NCBI GenBank assembly: GCA_022376925.1
Contig: JAIOJX010000028.1
Coordinates: 71,575,001 to 71,639,000 of the forward strand
Origin: Tragulus kanchil
Lineage: Eukaryota > Chordata > Mammalia > Artiodactyla > Tragulidae
Reading direction: 5' to 3'
DNA length: 64,000 nucleotides
Notes under the pieces: model-generated
Told to the model about the DNA's origin: nothing
The model's database searches: none
Seen by the model: the letters and a program-made list of their open reading frames with translations, nothing else
Position numbers and translations under genes: made by a program
Shown here: piece by piece, positions 1-10,781 of the stretch
Layout of the letters: the number at the start of each line of letters is the position of its first letter
Numbering within the stretch: the first letter of the stretch is position 1

Positions 1-253
1 AGTCCTCAGGCGTGTCAGCATAGTCCATGAGACAGATGAGGCTGACAGAAGCTGACGCATTGTCTAATAAATTTTTAGGAATATAGTTTCTTCATCTCAG
101 CTGAACAGAATATTGAAAGTCAAGATCACTAAGAAAGAACCATCTCCTTTAAGATATGACATCATCTAAGTGTGAAGTATAGAGGACAAAGAAATGCATA
201 CATACGTATGCGCAGTACACACATATAAGATATGCCTACATATATGTGTTTTA

Positions 254-470
254 TGTGGGCTTCCCTGGTGGCTCAGATGGTAAAGAGGCCACCTGCAATG
301 CAGGAGCCCCAGGTTCGATCCCTGAATCAGGAAGATCCCCTGGAGAAGAGAATAGCTACCCACTCAAATATTCTTGCCAGAAGAATCCCAACCCAGAGGA
401 GCCTGGTGGACTAACAGTGCATGGGGTTGCAAAGAGTCAGACACAACTGACAACTAGCACTTTCACTTTT
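254..470 (+). repeat. Bov-tA/Bov-A2 SINE
   Basis: It starts GGGCTTCCCTGGTGGCTCAG, has the box-B-like GGTTCGATCCCTG, then the Bov-A body (GGAGAAG...CTTGCCAGAA...GTTGCAAAGAGTCAGACACAACTGA order). It is a pecoran tRNA-Glu/BovB-tail derived SINE. Confidence 0.93.
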
Positions 471-739
471 CATGCATGTTATGTTTATTTCCTTCTATAT
501 CACAAAATATTTCATATTGCATATTATTATCCAGCCACAACCAGTGAATCTTAAGAAATGCAATTCTGAAAAGATGTGGGTTATCAGATCTCATATCCCA
601 TATTAGAGCAAGGCAGGCCAGGCCTGACACAGCAGGGAAAAGAGTGGGAACGGTATTAGGAAGGAAAAGAACGTTAGGAAACTTGGCACAGGCAGGTCAC
701 ATCCCAGGCAGGTGGCTTGTGTCAGAGGGTAAAGAAATG

Positions 740-1117
740 CCACTGTGTTCGCTGCTTCTTCACGGGTCATGAAAAAAATTTCGCCCCCCAAAGGATTTCT
801 CCAGAGGGGTTGTATGGAGAAACCATGCTTGAAAGCATTCATTGGAAGAAGGAAGAAGAGGAATTTCTCTGTGCATTTCTCTTCCTGACTCCCATTTCCA
901 TTGTCTAGTGTTCACCATATTCTAAGTTAATTCCCCCATTCTTCCAAGGTGAGTGAACTGGCACCTTCAATACCACGTGAAATGCCAAGTTTTCACATTA
1001 TTCAATGTGGTATATCATTCAATTCCAGAATAGTGGAAGTCACAAATTCTGAGCCTATCACTGATGGACCTGAATGAGAGGAGCTAGACTTGGCATTCCC
1101 AAGGGAAAGGCCCAGGC
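740..1117. other. Non-duplicated spacer inside D1
   Basis: This stretch separates the two copies of D1. It contains no recognised repeat and no convincing coding sequence. It is absent after the second copy, where different sequence follows. Confidence 0.5.
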
Positions 1118-1370
1118 AGTCCTCAGGCGTGTCAGCATAGTCCATGAGACAGATGAGGCTGACAGAAGCTGACGCATTGTCTAATAAATTTTTAGGAATA
1201 TAGTTTCTTCATCTCAGCTGAACAGAATATTGAAAGTCAAGATCACTAAGAAAGAACCATCTCCTTTAAGATATGACATCATCTAAGTGTGAAGTATAGA
1301 GGACAAAGAAATGCATACATACGTATGCGCAGTACACACATATAAGATATGCCTACATATATGTGTTTTA

Positions 1371-1587
1371 TGTGGGCTTCCCTGGTGGCTCAGATGGTAA
1401 AGAGGCCACCTGCAATGCAGGAGCCCCAGGTTCGATCCCTGAATCAGGAAGATCCCCTGGAGAAGAGAATAGCTACCCACTCAAATATTCTTGCCAGAAG
1501 AATCCCAACCCAGAGGAGCCTGGTGGACTAACAGTGCATGGGGTTGCAAAGAGTCAGACACAACTGACAACTAGCACTTTCACTTTT
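1371..1587 (+). repeat. Bov-tA/Bov-A2 SINE (D1 duplicate)
   Basis: Same element as at 254-470, carried in the second copy of D1. Confidence 0.93.
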
Positions 1588-1856
1588 CATGCATGTTATG
1601 TTTATTTCCTTCTATATCACAAAATATTTCATATTGCATATTATTATCCAGCCACAACCAGTGAATCTTAAGAAATGCAATTCTGAAAAGATGTGGGTTA
1701 TCAGATCTCATATCCCATATTAGAGCAAGGCAGGCCAGGCCTGACACAGCAGGGAAAAGAGTGGGAACGGTATTAGGAAGGAAAAGAACGTTAGGAAACT
1801 TGGCACAGGCAGGTCACATCCCAGGCAGGTGGCTTGTGTCAGAGGGTAAAGAAATG

Positions 1857-4800
1857 AGTTTCCCTGTGGGAGAGCAGAGCATGTTATCCAGAAATCTGGC
1901 AGCAGGTCAGGAATGGTAGGTAAGAAGGAAACAAAGGGCACTAAGCATGGTTTATAGAGTTCAGGGTCAAGAATTCCTTGTTTCGGGGAGTAGTGACCAA
2001 GAGCTTAAGAAAGAGCTCTGTATGCCAGTAATGGCTGAGTATTCCTTCTTGGGGAGATCACAGGATTTGAGGGCAGAGAATCAGGTTAAAGGCCTAGAAA
2101 AGTCATTTAATTACTACCTTTCCTGAATTAAAGTACACTGACAGCTAATGGTATCTTATAGCAAAAAATTTTTGAACATTTGTTATATCTGTTATTTAAT
2201 ATGTTTCAGACTAGCAACAAATACAAAAATTCTCTAATTTATTATGTATTTTGATAGTCTGACATATTTCCACCTGAACATATGTAACATTTCTACTTAT
2301 TTCTCACAATCATAGACTATCAGCATATATATATATAATTTCATTTCAAATACTAAAATTTAATATCGCTATTTGAATTTGTCCAGTAATTCTACGTGCC
2401 TCCTTGACTGTGGTACAGTGTGATTTATTTGACATTCATATTATCTGTAGTCCCATCCTCCTCCCTTTTCATCCCCCATTAAGTGTAATGCAATCATCTC
2501 CTTAAATGATAAGCAGTAGAAGTATTCTAGAAAGATACCTAGCTATTCCCCCAAATATATAAATTGAGTGCAAAATTGAAAATAATGCAAAGATTCTGCA
2601 TTCTTAGTTCAGTGTTCTCAAAAGTAGCCCTTCCTGACAGCTGGTAAGAGTATCCTGCTCTGACAGTCTGACCCGTACATGCCAATTAAATATAAAAACA
2701 GATCTGAATCTCATTCACCCAGTTGTACTGTCAAGGATAGTATGACTTGACTGTCACATAGAACTCCTTAAATCAGCCTGCCAAGAAAATATGATTGTAG
2801 TACAGATTTTAGCATCCAGAAATATTCACTCCCCTTTCACTTACACAGATTTTGAGGGTCAAAGCTATGCATTTTTATCAGATACTTTATTATCTTTCAA
2901 CCTCCATGAAGATCAATGTATTAGAATAGAGGAAGACCTTTTTCTCCATTACTGCTGAGTGATTTGGTACAAGGGAATCACTAATGAGGATTTTTTTTTT
3001 GTCCCCTACTAAAATTTTCCATTGGGCAAAATGAGGAAGTTTTATTTTTAAAAAAGATAGATGCAATGTTTAAATTCCATAGTACTTTTGGAAACTAAGC
3101 ATCTGTTCAAAATAGATGTGTATTTAGAAAAGGGATAAAAGTGTGGAGTTTTGAATTTTCTTAGAAACATGATGCTTCCAAGAAGAGTTGCAGCATGTTT
3201 CAGCAAAAATTTAAATTCTGAGAACCCTGATTTATAAACCTAAACCAAGAGAGAAACTTTCAGAAGGAGATTTTTCCTATTATTGTATATGCAGTATTGT
3301 CTTTATTACACTTTCTGAAAATGATGAGTTCTTAGTATTTTTCTGTCACATAATGGGTACAGCAACCTAATCAGGTTTTTTCTTATTATTGTCATTCCAA
3401 TGGGTACACTTTTAGGCTGTGGAATGCAAGTCATTCTGACCTTGACTCCCATGAGTTGACTGAATCCTGTTTTTTTGTTTGTTTTGGTTTTTACCAGTTA
3501 GATCATAATCCCCATCCTTTAAAGCCTCTAGTACCTTCTCTTGGAACAAAAAAATCCTAAATAAAGAAATACAAGTTGAATACAGTTAAACTATCTTCCC
3601 CATTTTATCATCCACATGAGCATTCACTGTACTAACTGCAAGATGTCTCTTTTTTCCTTGAATTATAAAAGTTAATCTTTCCTTTCCAAGAGAGATACTT
3701 AGGAGAGGGAGAGTGGCATCATTTTGGGACGCATGAACTTGAAAGATTGACAGCATTGGCTGAAATCAGGGAGAAAACAACCAGCCCTGGGGAAGCATTG
3801 CTGACAACCACACTACAGCACTGCAAGGCTGATGTGAAACTTCCTCTGGATTCCAGAAAGAAGCGATTGGGAAAGATCCTGTCAATAATGTAACACAGCG
3901 CCAAACGGTGCTGGTTGTGAACTGCCAGCAAGTCTACCCAAGACCAATTGGAGGTGACCAAGCTCATGTTTCAAATGAAAAAGATAAGCAACAGCATGCT
4001 CAAATAAAAGGAATTTTCTTGCAAATTAAGATAATGTTTTTAAATAGTAGATTGGGTTTAAATGAACATCTCAGGTATTTTTCTGCAAGTGGGTTATTTT
4101 TTTCCTCCTGAATTCTTAGGACTCTGCTTTAAATTCAGTTTTGTTTCTCAGAAATATAGGACAACAAGTTGAATTCTGTGAAAGATGGTTAGTGAGAACA
4201 ATGATACAATAGGCAGAACAGAATACATAGCAACCTGCACATCACATAAAACTTTCCAACCAATACTGGATTTAAAATCACCAGTGAACTAAAAAATCAA
4301 AACAAAACGCAAAAATAAAGCCAAGGGTATCGATGAAAACCACCATGTCAGAAGCACAGTCAAATAAATCATCTTCTTTTGTGCTTAAATAATGGATGAA
4401 GCTCATGGTAACCATAACTGCTGGTTTTGATGCCTTGAATTGCTTCAGAAACTTGACCGTGGGTTTATTTCTCTGTTTATTTCTCTGGAGTATAACACTG
4501 AGCCCATGTGAAGTCCTCTCCCCTGAGCAAATTTGCTGTCAGAGGGGGAAAAAACAACTAAAAATTGATCCTATAGAATTTCATAAATGGCAAGACTGGA
4601 AAACAGCCTTTTTGACTGAATTTTCTTTCTTCTATCGAGTACGCACAGAAACAAAACAAAACTAAAAGCTGGACATTTGTCCTTCTTTTTTCCAGGAAAA
4701 GAATTAAACTATATAGACTAAAGCACACAAAAATCATTATGGATTACACAGGAAAAAGGGGAAAGGTAGAATATTTTTAAACAGGGCATTATTAATTTTA

Positions 4801-5110
4801 AATATTGTAAGGAATCTTTCTAGTCTAATTACCAGGTCCTTAGAGGATTTTCCCTAATACATAAATTTAAAGCATGTGTAAATGATGCTGCAGGGCGGTC
4901 CTTGAGAATTTTCAAAAATTACTCATTTTAACATTCCTCCCTCAACTTTTGTCTGTGTAATTACTATGGACCTTGCATTTAGGTATATTCGTCAGAGTAG
5001 ATGCCATCCCATCATTCTCTGGAATATGGCAAATATCTAATCAGATAAATTGAAATAAATGTCTTTCATGTATAAATATTTGGTGCCATATGTGACTGTT
5101 ACACGATTAT
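1857..5110. other. Unannotated intronic sequence
   Basis: AT-rich sequence with short homopolymers and a small (TA)n run near 2325-2338. I recognise no exon, RNA gene or named repeat. Short open frames (for example 4396-4665) show no family signature. Confidence 0.5.
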
Positions 5111-5129
5111 TGAGTAATGCTACTAACTT

Positions 5130-5390
5130 CCTAGAGATGGCAAGGTTTTCCTGTGTCTGCTCTTGCCTCTACCTGTTCCCTACTCCCCCATCGGTAACTC
5201 ACAGTGCACCTAAAGTGATCTACAAATAACAAAACAGAACTCCCATTTTTATCACTCCATTGCCTAATATCTTTCAGTGGCTGTCTACTGCCAAAAGAAA
5301 AGGTCCATGTCTTTTAAATGTCTTAAATGTCCTCCGTGACCTTTTTTTCAGCCTTCATGACCTTGCTTTACTTGTCTAGCCTCTATCTGG
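5130..5390 (+). repeat. L2 LINE 3' fragment
   Basis: It has the degenerate L2 3' pattern: CTTTCAGTGGCTGTCTACTGCC, then AAAGGTCCATGTC, then a run towards CTTCATGACCTTGC. It is repeated at 6289-6549 by D2. Confidence 0.5.
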
Positions 5391-5698
5391 AGTTCACACT
5401 CCAGGATGTCTGGCTCTAGGTGGGTGACCAAGCCATCATGGTTATCCGGGTCATTAAGATCTTTTTTGTATAATTCTTCAGTATATTCTTTCCACGTCTT
5501 CTCAATCTAATCTACTTCTGTTAAGTCCTTGCCATTTCTATCCTATATTGTGCTCATCTTTGCATATAATCTTCCCTTGGTATCTCCAGTTTTCTTGAAG
5601 AGAGCTCTAGTTTTTCCCGTTGTATTTTTTTTCCCTTTTCTTTGCATTATTCACTTAAGAAGGTGTTTCTTATCTCTCCTTTCTATTCTTTCCTCAAG
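5391..5698 (-). repeat. BovB LINE fragment, ORF2 middle, inverted part
   Basis: Translated on the minus strand it gives degenerate BovB ORF2 sequence: FLSE-CKE, then DLTEVD, then WKEYTEELYKKDLNDPDNHDG, then LEPDILEC. It begins at the same ORF2 point where the neighbouring plus-strand fragment ends. Confidence 0.85.
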
Positions 5699-6269
5699 AA
5701 TCCCATGAACAGTCTGAAAAGGGAAAAAGATATGACACCAGAAATTGAGCTACCCAGGATGGTAGGTGTACACTATGCTAACAGGGAAGAATGCAGAAAT
5801 AGCTCATGCAGAAAAGATGAAGAGGCTAGGATAACATGGAAACAGCACTCCGTTTTGAATGTGTCTAGCGGTGAAAGTAAAATCCTGTGCTGTAAAGAAC
5901 AATACTTCATAGGAACCTGGAATGTTAGGTGCATAAATCAAGGTAAATTGAACATGGTCAAGCAGGAGATAGTAAGAGTAAACATCGACATTTTAGGAAT
6001 CAGTGAACTAAAATGGACAGGAATGGGTGAATTTAATTCAGATGACCACTTTATTTACTACTGTGTGCAAAAATCCCTTAGAAGAAATTAAGTAGCCCTC
6101 ATAGTTAAAAAGAGTCCAAAATGCAGTACTTGCATAATATCAAAACGAGAGAATGAGCTCAGTTTGTTTCAAGGCAAAGCATTCTACATTACAGTAATCC
6201 AAGTCAATGCCCCAAGCACTAATGCCAAAGAAGCTAAATTTGAATGGTTCTATGAAGACCTACAATACC
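5699..6269 (+). repeat. BovB LINE fragment, endonuclease part (first copy)
   Basis: An open stretch reads PMNSLKREKDMTPE, then YFIGTWNVRCINQGKLN, then NIDILGISELKWTGMGEFN. This is the apurinic-endonuclease N-terminus of BovB (RTE-clade) ORF2. A stop follows KSLRRN, so it is a dead copy. It is cut at the D2 junction. Confidence 0.93.
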
Positions 6270-6550
6270 AGAGTAATGCTACTAACTTCCTAGAGATGGC
6301 AAGGTTTTCCTGTGTCTGCTCTTGCCTCTACCTGTTCCCTACTCCCCCATCGGTAACTCACAGTGCACCTAAAGTGATCTACAAATAACAAAACAGAACT
6401 CCCATTTTTATCACTCCATTGCCTAATATCTTTCAGTGGCTGTCTACTGCCAAAAGAAAAGGTCCATGTCTTTTAAATGTCTTAAATGTCCTCCGTGACC
6501 TTTTTTTCAGCCTTCATGACCTTGCTTTACTTGTCTAGCCTCTATCTGGA

Positions 6551-6857
6551 GTTCACACTCCAGGATGTCTGGCTCTAGGTGGGTGACCAAGCCATCATGG
6601 TTATCCGGGTCATTAAGATCTTTTTTGTATAATTCTTCAGTATATTCTTTCCACGTCTTCTCAATCTAATCTACTTCTGTTAAGTCCTTGCCATTTCTAT
6701 CCTATATTGTGCTCATCTTTGCATATAATCTTCCCTTGGTATCTCCAGTTTTCTTGAAGAGAGCTCTAGTTTTTCCCGTTGTATTTTTTTTCCCTTTTCT
6801 TTGCATTATTCACTTAAGAAGGTGTTTCTTATCTCTCCTTTCTATTCTTTCCTCAAG
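6551..6857 (-). repeat. BovB inverted fragment (D2 duplicate)
   Basis: Second copy of 5391-5698 produced by D2. Confidence 0.85.
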
Positions 6858-8130
6858 AATCCCATGAACAGTCTGAAAAGGGAAAAAGATATGACACCAG
6901 AAATTGAGCTACCCAGGATGGTAGGTGTACACTATGCTAACAGGGAAGAATGCAGAAATAGCTCATGCAGAAAAGATGAAGAGGCTAGGATAACATGGAA
7001 ACAGCACTCCGTTTTGAATGTGTCTAGCGGTGAAAGTAAAATCCTGTGCTGTAAAGAACAATACTTCATAGGAACCTGGAATGTTAGGTGCATAAATCAA
7101 GGTAAATTGAACATGGTCAAGCAGGAGATAGTAAGAGTAAACATCGACATTTTAGGAATCAGTGAACTAAAATGGACAGGAATGGGTGAATTTAATTCAG
7201 ATGACCACTTTATTTACTACTGTGTGCAAAAATCCCTTAGAAGAAATTAAGTAGCCCTCATAGTTAAAAAGAGTCCAAAATGCAGTACTTGCATAATCTC
7301 AAAAACGAGAGAATGAGCTCAGTTTGTTTCCAAGGCAAAGCATTCTACATTACAGTAATCCAAGTCAATGCCCCAAGCACTAATGCCAAAGAAGCTAAAT
7401 TTGAATGGTTCTATGAAGACCTACAATACCTCCTAGAACTAACACCAAAAAAAGATAATCCTTTTCATCGTAAGAGACTGGAATACAAAAGTAGGAAGTC
7501 AAGAGATACCTGGAGTAACAGGAAAGTTTGGCCTTGGAGTACAAAATGAAGGAGGGCAAAGGCTAACAGAATTTTGCCAAGAGAGCACACTGGTCATAGC
7601 AAGCACCCTCTCCCAAACAGCACAAGAGATGACTCTGTACATGGACATCACTAAATGGTCAATACCAAAATCAGATCGCTTATATCCTTTCCAACTAAAG
7701 ATAGAAAAGCTCTATACGGTCAGCAAAAACAGTATCTGGAGCCGACTATAGCTCAGATCATGAGCTCCTTATTGCAAAATTCAGACTTAAATTGAAGGAA
7801 GTAGGGAAAGCCACTGGGCCATTCAGGTATGCCCTAACTCAAATTTGTTATGATTATACAGTGGAGGTAATGAATAGATTCAAAGAATTAGATCTGATAG
7901 TGTGCCTAAAGAACTATGGACAGAAGTTTATAGCACTGTAAAGGAAGTAGTGACCAAACCCATCCCAAGAAAAAGAAATGCAAGAGGGCAAAGTGGTTGC
8001 TGAGGAGGCCTTACAAATAACTGAGAAAAGAACAACGAAAGGCGATGGAGAAAGGGAAAGATATACCCGTTTAAATGCAGAGTTCCAGAAAGTAGCAAGG
8101 AGAAATAAGAAAGCTTCTTGAGTGAACAGT
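6858..8130 (+). repeat. BovB LINE fragment, endonuclease to start of linker
   Basis: It repeats 5699-6269, then continues through the rest of the endonuclease: LLELTPKKD, GVTGKFGLGVQNEGGQR, SDHELLIAKFRLKL (frame-broken), DYTVEVMNRFKELDL, ending near EFQKVARRNKKA. Multiple stops and frameshifts show it is inactive. Confidence 0.92.
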
Positions 8131-8186
8131 CCTTCATTCGACCAGATTCTGTGGTTATGCCTTTCAGCATTCCATCAGTGTCCTCC

Positions 8187-8203
8187 AGAGCCACCTACTG
8201 GCC
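8187..8203 (-). promoter_or_regulatory. CTCF-like motif
   Basis: The minus strand reads GGCCAGTAGGTGGCTCT, matching the CCASYAGRKGGC core of the vertebrate CTCF site. It is repeated at 9335-9351 by D3. Motif only, with no occupancy evidence. Confidence 0.4.
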
Positions 8204-8504
8204 ACAATGAACAAGATTTCAAAACCCAAATGGTACACATAACCTGAGCAAAGCAAGCTAGGAACATATTTTTAAAGCATTGCTTTTCCAAAATTTATTC
8301 ACTGGGAAAATCTGCTATAAAACAGTGAATATGTTATGCAACTAAAATTAGACCTTTCAGCCTGCTTGGTATGATGCATGATTGCACACACTTATTGCAA
8401 GTGATTCTGCCAAAATTAAAAGTAATTTTATTTTTCTGTTAGACACTTAGTGCAAAAGGTCAAAAAAGAGGTTTAAGACCCCTGTCATCTCTTATACTTA
8501 AAAA

Positions 8505-8685
8505 ACTTTTTTTTTAATTTACTTATTTTTACCGGGAGGATAATTGCTTTGCAGTAGTTGTGTTAGTTTTTGCCATGCATCAACATGAATCAGCCACAGG
8601 TTCCCTCTTGAACCTCCCTCCCACCTCCCACCCAATCCCACACCCCTCTCGGTTGGCACAGAGTGCCATGGCAGTGCCTTGTACT
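8505..8685 (-). repeat. L1 3' end fragment
   Basis: The plus strand shows the reverse complement of a ruminant L1 3' UTR: ACCGGGAGGATAATTGCTTTG, then GCCATGCATCAACATGAATC, then the C-rich CCTCCCTCCCACCTCCCACC. It is repeated at 9648-9838. Confidence 0.75.
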
Positions 8686-8699
8686 TAAAAAAAAGTTGT

Positions 8700-9260
8700 A
8701 ACTTATTTATAGCACTTTTTTACCACATGTTACAGATCTTTAAGCCACAGCAATATTATGGTCAGTAAAAACAACAGATCAAACCAAGTTGTGTATAATT
8801 CTCGTACAGAAATCATGACAGCTGCATCCTAAGTTGTAAAATTCTGTTTTCTAGGAGCTTGTTTCAAATTATGGTGACATTATGAAGCCATATCGCCTGC
8901 CACTTTAACTGTCTAACCAGGCCTTCAGTGACATGGCTATTGTTGGTGTTTCCAACTTCTGGGCCACTGGTATCCTCCTGAGATTCTTATGGGCAGCAAT
9001 TTTAGGCAGTCTGCAACTCCCTAAATACATCATGCTGATCCACCCCTGAGTGCTATGAAGTTCCCAGTTCGCTCTGAAGGGAGGCCCTGGCCTCTGTCGT
9101 ACTCATCAAGCTCCTAATTTCCTTTTAACTCTGCCTAAAACATTACCCTAATTATGGTGCTTTCTGTTTCTCCCCACAGCCACCCCAGACAGCTGAGCCT
9201 CCTTTTCTGCTGCCAAGTGCCTAAGAGTTCTCTTAGAGCCCTTGCCCTCTGTGCTGCCAT
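8700..9260. other. Unannotated intronic sequence (also 9840-10413)
   Basis: No recognised repeat or exon. The 102-residue reverse frame at 10282-10590 and its relatives have no family signature. Confidence 0.4.
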
Positions 9261-9647
9261 ATTTTTTATTTTTCAGTCTTCCCGACAAGTAGGATTCTGT
9301 GGTTATGCCTTTCAGCATTCCATCAGTGTCCTCCAGAGCCACCTACTGGCCACAATGAACAAGATTTCAAAACCCAAATGGTACACATAACCTGAGCAAA
9401 GCAAGCTAGGAACATATTTTTAAAGCATTGCTTTTCCAAAATTTATTCACTGGGAAAATCTGCTATAAAACAGTGAATATGTTATGCAACTAAAATTAGA
9501 CCTTTCAGCCTGCTTGGTATGATGCATGATTGCACACACTTATTGCAAGTGATTCTGCCAAAATTAAAAGTAATTTTATTTTTCTGTTAGACACTTAGTG
9601 CAAAAGGTCAAAAAAGAGGTTTAAGACTCCTGTCATCTCTTATACTT

Positions 9648-9838
9648 AAAAACTTTTTTTTTAATTTACTTATTTTTACCGGGAGGATAATTGCTTTGCA
9701 GTAGTTGTGTTAGTTTTTGCCATGCATCAACATGAATCAGCCACAGGTTCCCTCTTGAACCTCCCTCCCACCTCCCACCCAATCCCACACCCCTCTCGGT
9801 TGGCACAGAGTGCCATGGCAGTGCCTTGTACTTAAAAA
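9648..9838 (-). repeat. L1 3' end fragment (D3 duplicate)
   Basis: Second copy of 8505-8685 with a shorter T run. Confidence 0.75.
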
Positions 9839-10544
9839 AAAGTTGTAACTTATTTATAGCACTTTTTTACCACATGTTACAGATCTTTAAGCCACAGCAA
9901 TATTATGGTCAGTAAAAACAACAGATCAAACCAAGTTGTGTATAATTCTCGTACAGAAATCATGACAGCTGCATCCTAAGTTGTAAAATTCTGTTTTCTA
10001 GGAGCTTGTTTCAAATTATGGTGACATTATGAAGCCATATCGCCTGCCACTTTAACTGTCTAACCAGGCCTTCAGTGACATGGCTATTGTTGGTGTTTCC
10101 AACTTCTGGGCCACTGGTATCCTCCTGAGATTCTTATGGGCAGCAATTTTAGGCAGTCTGCAACTCCCTAAATACATCATGCTGATCCACCCCTGAGTGC
10201 TATGAAGTTCCCAGTTCGCTCTGAAGGGAGGCCCTGGCCTCTGTCGTACTCATCAAGCTCCTAATTTCCTTTTAACTCTGCCTAAAACATTACCCTAATT
10301 ATGGTGCTTTCTGTTTCTCCCCACAGCCACCCCAGACAGCTGAGCCTCCTTTTCTGCTGCCAAGTGAATCTCGTACAGAGTTCTCTTAGAGCCCTTGCCC
10401 TCTGTGCTGCCATTATTTGTTTATGTCCATGTCTTTCCTCCTGCAGTGCGATCTCCCTGAGGACAAGTAGGATGTCTTTGTGATTCAAGCCTTGGATGTG
10501 AGACGTCTTTTTTAAGAAGTTTTTGATCAAAAAAAAAAGAGTAA

Positions 10545-10640
10545 GAGAGCATATCCTGGCAGGCCAGTGGCTAAGACTCTGAACTTTCACTGCCTAGAGC
10601 CCAGGTTCAAACCCTGCTAGGGGAACTAAGTTACCACAAT
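10545..10640 (+). repeat. CHR-class SINE, degraded head
   Basis: It resembles the tRNA-like head: CAGTGGCTAAGACTCTGAAC, then GAGCCCAGGTTCAAACCCTG, then AGGGGAACTAAG, followed by an A-rich tail near 10640-10670. Confidence 0.6.
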
Positions 10641-10781
10641 TCATACCAAAAAGAAGAAAAAAAATGAATAAGAGAATGAATGAGTGGAATGACACCTTCA
10701 ACATTTCTCTGGATGATGTCCTTTATAAATTTTAGAGTAGGAGAATTTAGAGTGGGAAATTTTCCTTATTTTCCTTATCAT

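Larger units (their letters stand above)
1..1856. repeat. Direct duplication D1 (offset 1117)
   Basis: Bases 1-739 recur at 1118-1856 with no difference noticed. The copies are separated by 379 unduplicated bases (740-1117), which is unusual here because most pairs abut. The first copy may extend left of the window. Each copy contains the same Bov-tA SINE. Confidence 0.95.
5112..7430. repeat. Tandem duplication D2 (offset 1159)
   Basis: Copies are 5112-6269 and 6271-7430, abutting. Differences are few: indels near 6139 and 6169 (AATATCAAAACG versus AATCTCAAAAACG, and TTTCAAGG versus TTTCCAAGG). The unit contains an L2 fragment and part of a BovB element. Confidence 0.97.
8145..10413. repeat. 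Tandem duplication D3 (offset 1148)
   Basis: Copies are 8145-9260 and 9293-10413, with 32 bases between them. They differ at a C/T near 8467 versus 9616, in the A/T homopolymers that follow, and by a short garbled stretch near 9220 versus 10368. The unit contains an L1 3' fragment and a CTCF-like site. Confidence 0.97.
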
